From Pandoraea faecigallinarum (GTDB taxonomy: Bacteria; Pseudomonadota; Gammaproteobacteria; Burkholderiales; Burkholderiaceae): 64,000 bases of DNA. A program made the translations under genes and the position numbers. Within the stretch, counting starts at the first letter, position 1. Each line of letters starts with the position of its first letter. The notes under the pieces were generated by a model that searched no databases, had not been told where the DNA came from, and was given only the letters and a program-made list of their open reading frames with translations. Shown here one piece after another: positions 58,815 through 64,000 of the stretch. The stretch is taken from the NCBI RefSeq assembly GCF_001029105.3, contig NZ_CP011807.3, positions 4,278,001 through 4,342,000 of the forward strand, written 5' to 3'.

Positions 58815-59735
58815 ATGCGATATCCCGAACAGATGTCCGACACGTCAGCAGCCGCCGTGGCCGAAGCCGACCATGTCATGCGCCATTGGCAATACGATGT
58901 CCAGGGACCCGTGGAAATTGGTTCGGACTCCCACAAACGCATGTTCTGCCGCATGTTGCTGGAGTCTCACAATCCTTATAAGCCCGCCGTCATCGAATGG
59001 CCGACGCTGCCGCCCGATGCCCTCAAGCGTCTGACCGCGCTGCCCATCTGGGACATCGCGGTGCAGACCGAAGGCCGCGCGTCCATTCGCGTCGCAACGT
59101 ATGCGGCGACGATTCAGGATCCGCTCCTGCGCGCGGCGCTCGTCATGGACGGCGAGGAAGAAGCGCGCCACAAGGTCGTGCTCTCCAGGCTGGTCGAGGC
59201 CTACGGCATCGAACTGGCCCAGGAACCGCCCTATCCGGCCCCGAAAGACGCCGAATGGGCGTGGATGAAGACCGGCTTCAGCGAATGCATCGACAGCTTC
59301 GTCGCGTTCGGTCTGTTTCGTTCGGCTCAACGCTCGGGCTACTTCCCCGAAGCGCTGGTCGAGACCTTCGAGCCGGTCATTCAGGAAGAAGCGCGCCACA
59401 TTCTTTTCTTCGCGAATTGGGTGGCCTGGTATCGACGCACGCTGCCTTTCTGGAAGCGTCCATGGTTTTACGCGCGCGTGGCGGCCGTGTGGGTGACGCT
59501 GATCTGGGATCGCATGGCGATTGCCCGCGGCATCGATACGGACGGCGTGGCGCGCGACGCCAACTTCCCCGCCACGGGCACCGCCGACATCGGTGAATCG
59601 CTCAAGCCGCGCGATCTGATTGCGCTGTGCCTCGAAGAGGATGCACGCCGCATGGGGGGCTACGACAAGCGCCTGCTGCGTCCCACGTTCGTACCGAAGC
59701 TCGCACGCTTCGCGCTGCGTTTCATGAAGGCCTGA
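58815..59735 (+). CDS. Ferritin-like diiron protein
   Basis: A 306-residue all-helical protein with two carboxylate-histidine motifs: EEEARH (114-119) and EEARH (191-195), spaced as in ferritin-like or membrane-bound di-iron proteins (RNR-like fold). Other acidic residues in the four-helix bundle (ECIDSF about 157-162) would complete the site. A membrane-like segment ARVAAVWVTLIWDRM follows near 220. Function not known. Start ATG 58815 or 58833; no strong ribosome site. Confidence 0.75.
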   Translation: MRYPEQMSDTSAAAVAEADHVMRHWQYDVQGPVEIGSDSHKRMFCRMLLESHNPYKPAVIEWPTLPPDALKRLTALPIWDIAVQTEGRASIRVATYAATIQDPLLRAALVMDGEEEARHKVVLSRLVEAYGIELAQEPPYPAPKDAEWAWMKTGFSECIDSFVAFGLFRSAQRSGYFPEALVETFEPVIQEEARHILFFANWVAWYRRTLPFWKRPWFYARVAAVWVTLIWDRMAIARGIDTDGVARDANFPATGTADIGESLKPRDLIALCLEEDARRMGGYDKRLLRPTFVPKLARFALRFMKA

Positions 59736-59752
59736 GCGCCTCCCCACAACGA

Positions 59753-59793
59753 CAAAAAAGCCGTCCCGAGTGCGACACCCGGGACGGCTTTTC
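59753..59793. terminator. Bidirectional terminator
   Basis: AAAAAA, AAGCCGTCCC, 13-nt loop region, GGGACGGCTT, TTC. Lies between the convergent ferritin-like and DUF4148 genes and could end both. Confidence 0.8.
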
Positions 59794-59831
59794 GATGGGC
59801 AAGTTCGGCGGCTTCGTCAGCCGTCCGGCAA

Positions 59832-60239
59832 TCAACTGCCCTGGAACTCGTTGAGTTGGCCAGCGGCACGGGCGCGGGCGAGGTCCTGCTTGACGTCGGC
59901 GCGCGACACGCTCTGGCCTTGCGAGGCGACGATCGGATAGTCGACGTCGTTCTCGGCGAGCAACCCCTGGGCACGCGCTTGTGCCAGTTCCGACTTCACA
60001 TCGGCGCGGGTCTTGCCCGGGCCCGAAGCGACGTACGCCGGATAGTCGGCGTCGCCGTGCGGGATCAGACCGTTGGCACGGGCCTGGGCCAGATCGGCCA
60101 GCACGGCAGCGCGGGTCAGCGCTTGACCTTGCGAAGCGATTTCGGGGTAGTTGTTACCGTTCTCGGCAGCGTTGCCGGCAACGGCACTCAGCGAAGCGAC
60201 GGCAGCGATAAGGGCGATAGCGATGTTCTTGCGGTTCAT
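59832..60239 (-). CDS. Secreted DUF4148 protein with three repeats
   Basis: A 135-residue exported protein. Signal sequence MNRKNIAIALIAAVASLSAV, cut after GNA; three DUF4148 units follow, each about 35 residues with the pattern (S/T)RAxVxxxLAxARAxGLL and YP before it (TRAAVLADLAQARANGL, TRADVKSELAQARAQGLL, SRADVKQDLARARAAGQL). DUF4148 is common in Burkholderiales; function unknown. ATG 60239 has AGGAG 8 nt upstream, better than ATG 60245. Confidence 0.88.
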   Translation of the reverse strand: MNRKNIAIALIAAVASLSAVAGNAAENGNNYPEIASQGQALTRAAVLADLAQARANGLIPHGDADYPAYVASGPGKTRADVKSELAQARAQGLLAENDVDYPIVASQGQSVSRADVKQDLARARAAGQLNEFQGS

Positions 60240-60433
60240 TTTCATAACTCCTGTCAGTTGCGACGGCTTTGTTTTGAATGGCGCCGTCGATGGAAGGAAG
60301 TCTAGAACTCGCCATCACGATGAAAAACGCGAAATTTGTCGAGGAACTATTGTGCGTTTCGATAGGAATGAATGCACCACTTCGGTGCGTTGCCGGATAT
60401 GAAAACGCCGCGGCCGCCGGGATGGCCGGCGAC

Positions 60434-60459
60434 GTGCGGCGGGGTGCGGCGGGGTGCGG
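60434..60459. repeat. 10-bp direct repeats near the AHSA1 stop
   Basis: GTGCGGCGGG repeats twice and then partly (60434-60459), about 40 nt beyond the AHSA1 stop. Confidence 0.6.
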
Positions 60460-60499
60460 AAAAAGCACGAGAGCGCGTGAAAAGCCCGGGGCAGGATGC

Positions 60500-61447
60500 T
60501 CAGTCGACGAGCGAAGCGCCGAGCGCGTCGAGCAGGAAGTTCGTGCCGCGCTCGCGCGAGCCCGCGTCGTCGTAACCGTCGAGGAATGCGCCCTGCTCGG
60601 TCATGACGAGGTGCGTGCCGCCGTCGCGCGCCTTGAGATCGATGGTCGCGAGCGACACCGAAATCTTGCGCGTATCGAGATGCATCTCGTAGGCGTAGAC
60701 GAGACGCGTGTCCTTGACAACGTCGTAGTAGAGCGCATCGAACGTCGACACCATGCCGCTCTGCCACTTGCCCTTCGCGATCTCGCGTCCTCCAGGGCGC
60801 ACATCCATCGTGCGCTCGATCAGCGTCAGTCCCTCACCGCGCGCAAACCAGCGGTCCTTGGCCTCACGCTCGACCAGTGCGCGAAACACACGCGCCGGCG
60901 ATGCGGGGTACTGACGTTCGATACGGAAGGTCGCATGCACGACGCTGCGAGACGTCGGCGCTTCGGCCTCGCGCATGACTTCGCGACCGAGCTTGTCGAG
61001 CGTTTGCGTCCAGCCCTGTCCGGCACCTTCCGGCATCCAGGCGAAGGCGGGATCGAGCACCGTATAGCGTTGCTCCACATCTAGCCGCGTGCCTTGCGCG
61101 ACATCGGTGAACGTGGCGGTCGTGAGCGCACTGAACAGCGCGTGGCCCTTTTCGTCGGTCACGGTCATGTCGATGACGAGACGCGCGGGGGCATCGACGT
61201 CGACGAAGCGCCCGCGAATCCAGTGCGACTCGCCCTCGGGCGACTGCATGCGCAGATCGAACGCGCCACCTTCACGCGCCTCGATCTTCGCTTCGGGGAC
61301 CGTGAAACCGGCCGGGCAAAACCAGCGCTTGACGGCCTCGGTCGCCGTCCACGCACCGAACACCACGTCGCGGGCGACCGCGTAAGTCCGGCCCACGGTC
61401 AACGGCTGACGTTGCGCCGTCGCTTTTGCTTCACTTGCTGTCGTCAT
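60500..61447 (-). CDS. Tandem AHSA1/SRPBCC domain protein
   Basis: A 315-residue fusion of two AHSA1-type SRPBCC domains: first about 25-160 (TYAVARDVVFGAWTATEAVKRWFCP, FTVPEAKIEAREGGAFDLRM), second about 172-312 (RIERQYPASPARVFRALVEREAKDRWFARG). Single-domain versions follow ArsR genes in many bacteria. Each domain forms a ligand-binding cavity; ligand unknown. ATG 61447 follows GAAGGAGACC and lies inside the end of the ArsR gene (17-nt overlap), so both are one operon. Confidence 0.87.
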   Translation of the reverse strand: MTTASEAKATAQRQPLTVGRTYAVARDVVFGAWTATEAVKRWFCPAGFTVPEAKIEAREGGAFDLRMQSPEGESHWIRGRFVDVDAPARLVIDMTVTDEKGHALFSALTTATFTDVAQGTRLDVEQRYTVLDPAFAWMPEGAGQGWTQTLDKLGREVMREAEAPTSRSVVHATFRIERQYPASPARVFRALVEREAKDRWFARGEGLTLIERTMDVRPGGREIAKGKWQSGMVSTFDALYYDVVKDTRLVYAYEMHLDTRKISVSLATIDLKARDGGTHLVMTEQGAFLDGYDDAGSRERGTNFLLDALGASLVD

Positions 61448-61787
61448 GAAGGTCTCCTTCGGGCGGCAGGCTGGCCAGATACTCGCCCAATCGGTCGAGA
61501 TGGCCTTCCCACTCGTGACGGCGCTGATTGATCCATCGCTCGGCAAGGCTCAGCGCCTGAGGTTCGATCCGGCACGTGCGCACACGTCCGGCCTTTTCCG
61601 TTCGCACCAGTCCCGCGCTCTCCAGCACGGACAGATGCTGCATGACCGCCTGCAACGACATCGCCAGCGGTTGCGCAAGCGCACTCACCGACGCCGGCCC
61701 CTGCGCCAGCCGCACGAGCATCGCGCGGCGAGACGCATCGGCCAGTGCCTGAAAGGTCAGATCGAGGGTGTTGTCATGGTCAAGCAT
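61431..61787 (-). CDS. ArsR family winged-helix regulator
   Basis: A 118-residue regulator: NTLDLTFQALADASRRAMLVRLAQGPASVSALAQPLAMSLQAVMQHLSVLESAGLV is the ArsR winged helix; no metal-binding cysteine cluster, as is usual for those paired with AHSA1 proteins. ATG 61787 has no ribosome site, and the candidate promoter places the transcript start at or next to the ATG, so the mRNA may be leaderless. Probably represses its own operon through the dyad at 61813-61832. Confidence 0.85.
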   Translation of the reverse strand: MLDHDNTLDLTFQALADASRRAMLVRLAQGPASVSALAQPLAMSLQAVMQHLSVLESAGLVRTEKAGRVRTCRIEPQALSLAERWINQRRHEWEGHLDRLGEYLASLPPEGDLHDDSK

Positions 61788-61794
61788 GTACTTG

Positions 61795-61832
61795 AGTATA
61801 ATCGCGTCAAAAACTAAAGCAAGGACTTTAGT
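61795..61832 (-). promoter_or_regulatory. Promoter and operator of the arsR-AHSA1 operon
   Basis: On the minus strand -10 TATACT is at 61800-61795 and -35-like TTGCTT at 61822-61817 (16-bp spacer). The dyad ACTAAAG, 6 nt, CTTTAGT (61813-61832) covers the -35 region, as expected for repression by ArsR. Transcription would start about 61786-61788, at the ATG. Confidence 0.55.
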
Positions 61833-61866
61833 ATTAAAAATTTCAGCCGGTGTCCGGCGACAGGGA

Positions 61867-62778
61867 TCAGGTGATGATGTGATGCTCGCGCGCACGCATC
61901 TGCGCCGTGTGCTGGCGATGCAGAATTTCCCGCAGAGATTGCTCGATGGTCTCGGACATGGCGTCGAGCGCCAGGTCGTTCGGTTCGAGTCCAAACGGCT
62001 CTTCGATTTCGGCACTCACCGCTTCGAGCGCGAAGAAGGTGTAGGAGATGAAGGCGACGATCACCGGCGTCATGGGGCCGATGGAATCCACGAGTCCGAA
62101 CGGCAGCAGCAGACTGTAGAGATAAGTGACGCGGTGCAGGATCACGCCATACGTGAAGGGAATCGGCGTGGTGGCAATACGCTCGCAGCCGCCGATGGCC
62201 TCGCCCAGACGGTCCAGGTGCATCTCCATGAGTTGCGCGAGCGGCGCCTCGATCTGACCGCGCATCCGGCGCTCGCGCAACCATTCTCCGGCCATGAGCA
62301 GGAGCGTGATCGGCTTGAATTGCTTGCGCCCGAGGCAGGTCACGTCTTCCTTGCCGAGCAGACGATCGAGGTCGGCGCGCGGATCGGTGCCCCGCAATTG
62401 ATGACGCATTGCGTGCACGAAGGCGATCAGATAGGCGACGAAGCGCGGCGAATCCGACGTGTCGGACACGAGCGTCATCGACTGACGCGACAGCGCGCGC
62501 GTCTCGTTGAGTACGCTGCCCCAGAGCATGCGGGCTTCCCAGTAGCGGGCATAACTCGTGGTGTTACGGAAGCCGAGAAAGATGGCGAGCGTAATGCCGA
62601 TCAGCGAGAACGGGATGAACGTAAGCGGGATCTTCCATTCGAAGATACGCCCGTGCGCGAGCGTGACGGCAATCGAGATGATCGTGGTGAAGACAAGCTG
62701 CGGGGCGATCTTGGGCAAGATCGAGCCGCGCACGACGAATAGCATGCGCAGCCAATGCAGGTTGGGACGGACGATCAT
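61867..62778 (-). CDS. Bestrophin family membrane protein
   Basis: A 303-residue membrane protein of the bacterial bestrophin (YneE/RFP-TM) family: MIVRPNLHWLRMLFVVRGSIL, IPLTFIPFSLIGITLAIFLGFRNTTSYARYWEARMLWG, and PVIVAFISYTFFALEAVSAEIEEPFG, with EPFGLEPNDLALDAM at the C-terminal cytoplasmic part. Members form pentameric ion channels, some Na+-selective. ATG 62778 gives the family length; the frame extends to 62862. Confidence 0.9.
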   Translation of the reverse strand: MIVRPNLHWLRMLFVVRGSILPKIAPQLVFTTIISIAVTLAHGRIFEWKIPLTFIPFSLIGITLAIFLGFRNTTSYARYWEARMLWGSVLNETRALSRQSMTLVSDTSDSPRFVAYLIAFVHAMRHQLRGTDPRADLDRLLGKEDVTCLGRKQFKPITLLLMAGEWLRERRMRGQIEAPLAQLMEMHLDRLGEAIGGCERIATTPIPFTYGVILHRVTYLYSLLLPFGLVDSIGPMTPVIVAFISYTFFALEAVSAEIEEPFGLEPNDLALDAMSETIEQSLREILHRQHTAQMRAREHHIIT

Positions 62779-62944
62779 GATGACGGAGACGCTCGCAGGC
62801 GCTGAGAAACCGGCGGTGGGGGTAGCCGTTGGGGCCGGATGATACGCCGATATTCGCGTCATTGAAATGACTTCGGCCGATGCAACGGACCGAACGCATC
62901 GAATGGCCGCGGCTGCGCATCGGCGGCAAACCGATAGCGGAACA

Positions 62945-62968
62945 CCCGCCGGATGAGCGTCCGGCGGG
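62945..62968. terminator. Hairpin beyond mmsB
   Basis: CCCGCCGGA, TGAGCG, TCCGGCGGG: a perfect 9-bp stem 40 nt beyond the mmsB stop. No T-run follows, so weak by textbook rules. Confidence 0.5.
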
Positions 62969-63007
62969 CGCAGCCCGTTGTCTCGCCGCCTTGCACAGTG
63001 CGAGACG

Positions 63008-63937
63008 CTACTTGACCTCCAGCGCCTGCGCCAGCGTTACCGGATCCTGGAAGATGCTCGAAAAATCGAGTCCCCCGTGACCGTTCGCGCGATGGACTTC
63101 GAAAATACGCCGGGCAAGATCGCCCAGCGGCGTGGCCACGTCGCTCGACACCGCCGCCCCATGCGCGAGACGCAAATCCTTCGCCATCAGGTCCGTTGCG
63201 AAGCCTCCCGTGTAACCGCGCGACGACGCCGCGTTCTCCATCACCCCCGGACACGGGTTATAGACTTCCAGCGTCCAGTTGCGCCCGGAGCTTTGCTGCA
63301 TTACCGCCGAGAGCACCTTGGGATCGAGCCCGTTGGCGATGCCCAGACGCAGCGCCTCGCTCGTGCCCGCCATCAGAATGCCCAGCAGCATGTTGTTGCA
63401 CAGCTTGAGCGTTTGTCCGGCACCGAGCGGCCCCCCGTGGTGGATGGCCTTGCCCATGTTGCCGAGCAACGGCCGCATGCGCTCGACGAGTGCCGCGTCG
63501 CCCCCGACCATGAACGTCAAGGTGCCCGCGGCGGCGCCCGCCGTGCCACCCGAGACCGGCGCGTCGAGCAGCAGCGTGCCCGGGCGCGCGAGTTTCGCCA
63601 ACTGGCGCGGAATTTCCGGCGGCACCGTGCTGCTGTCGATCAGCACCGCGGGCGCGGGCGCATTCGCGAGCACACCTTCCGGGCCGTCATACGCCGCGAG
63701 CACGTGTTCCCCCGCGGGCAACATGGTAATGACGACCTGCGCGTCGCGCACGGCGTCGGCAATCGATTTCGCCGCTTTGCCGCCCGCCGCCACGAGGCGC
63801 TCCACCGCCGCGCCCGACAAGTCGAAGCCGCGCACCATATGCCCGGCGCTCACGAGATTCGCCGCCATCGGTCCGCCCATATTGCCCAGGCCGATGAAGG
63901 CGACGCGCAGCGGTCCTTGCTGAGTTTCCGTAGCCAT
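63008..63937 (-). CDS. mmsB: 3-hydroxyisobutyrate dehydrogenase
   Basis: A 309-residue NAD-dependent enzyme of valine degradation, oxidising 3-hydroxyisobutyrate to methylmalonate semialdehyde. Rossmann start VAFIGLGNMGGPMAANLVSAG, substrate loop DAPVSGGTAGAAAGTLTFMVGG, catalytic Lys in GAGQTLKLCNNMLLG. ATG 63937 has GGAGACGG upstream. It follows a gene whose last 15 codons are visible at the right edge with a 15-nt gap, so it is part of a longer operon. Confidence 0.92.
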   Translation of the reverse strand: MATETQQGPLRVAFIGLGNMGGPMAANLVSAGHMVRGFDLSGAAVERLVAAGGKAAKSIADAVRDAQVVITMLPAGEHVLAAYDGPEGVLANAPAPAVLIDSSTVPPEIPRQLAKLARPGTLLLDAPVSGGTAGAAAGTLTFMVGGDAALVERMRPLLGNMGKAIHHGGPLGAGQTLKLCNNMLLGILMAGTSEALRLGIANGLDPKVLSAVMQQSSGRNWTLEVYNPCPGVMENAASSRGYTGGFATDLMAKDLRLAHGAAVSSDVATPLGDLARRIFEVHRANGHGGLDFSSIFQDPVTLAQALEVK

Positions 63938-63952
63938 GGTCCGTCTCCGAAG

Positions 63953-64000
63953 TTACTTCAGCGTGATCGTGGTGTTCACGCCCGCCGGGCCGGTGCCGCG
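63953..64000 (-). CDS. mmsA: C-terminal end of probable methylmalonate-semialdehyde dehydrogenase
   Basis: Only the last 15 codons are in the window: RGTGPAGVNTTITLK then TAA. The ending matches my memory of CoA-acylating methylmalonate-semialdehyde dehydrogenases in Burkholderiales, and mmsA commonly precedes mmsB. The fragment is too short for certainty; another valine-pathway enzyme is possible. Confidence 0.45.
   Translation of the reverse strand, partial: RGTGPAGVNTTITLK

Overview
The window is about 66% GC, densely packed, and contains no rRNA, tRNA, phage, insertion sequence or CRISPR array that I can see. The gene content (oxalate/formate antiporter, glcDEF, opgGH, an NlpD-type lipoprotein, a yfiRNB module, DUF4148, an AHSA1 pair, a bestrophin, mmsB) and the Burkholderia-style proteins point to a betaproteobacterium of the Burkholderiaceae, most probably Pandoraea or a close relative. 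The genus is inferred from memory of protein families, not from a search.

Layout. 1-6.4 kb: the start of an OxlT-type transporter on the minus strand, a GntR/FCD regulator, and divergently glcD-glcE-glcF (glycolate oxidase); the gap before glcD holds several perfect palindromes. 6.6-13.7 kb: DoxX, a DOPA-type extradiol dioxygenase, LysR, a CNNM/CorC membrane protein, a LuxR-type regulator, a YcgR/PilZ flagellar brake and a LysE exporter. 13.9-19.7 kb: a cold-shock protein with a near-ideal promoter, an NlpD-like amidase activator, and opgG-opgH for osmoregulated periplasmic glucans. 20-24.3 kb: LysE/LysR divergent pair, then a hydrolase-MATE pair. 24.4-31.4 kb: a four-gene operon joined by 4-nt overlaps (DUF3311, sodium:solute symporter, cytosine-deaminase-like amidohydrolase, CynX-like MFS), a divergent GntR/FCD regulator with a palindromic operator between, and an unusual MurA paralogue. 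31.6-38.7 kb: an AraC-type response regulator overlapping a 7TMR-DISM hybrid kinase, then an MHS-type MFS, a barrel protein and LysR. 38.9-43.4 kb: two small unknown proteins behind a sigma-54 promoter with an IHF site, an O-antigen ligase-like protein, a glycosyltransferase, a 56-aa membrane protein and YeiH. 43.6-50.7 kb: an HCCA isomerase-like protein, an SGNH hydrolase, and a cyclic-di-GMP block: yfiR-yfiN-yfiB facing a PAS-GGDEF-EAL protein that is preceded by a 16-codon leader ORF. 50.8-64 kb: formaldehyde dehydrogenase, SH3 protein, amino acid permease, KefF-like/KefC, ferritin-like protein, DUF4148 protein, ArsR-AHSA1 operon, bestrophin, mmsB and the tail of a probable mmsA.

Themes that link genes: cyclic-di-GMP signalling (YcgR, YfiN with YfiR/YfiB, PAS-GGDEF-EAL), cell-envelope work (NlpD-like, OpgGH, MurA paralogue, O-antigen ligase, GT2), and carbon or nitrogen scavenging with matched local regulators. 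The strongest candidates for undescribed biology are the sigma-54/IHF-controlled small-protein pair, the translationally coupled leader ORF before the cyclic-di-GMP phosphodiesterase, the MurA paralogue with altered active-site positions, and the DUF3311-SSS-amidohydrolase-MFS operon of unknown substrate.
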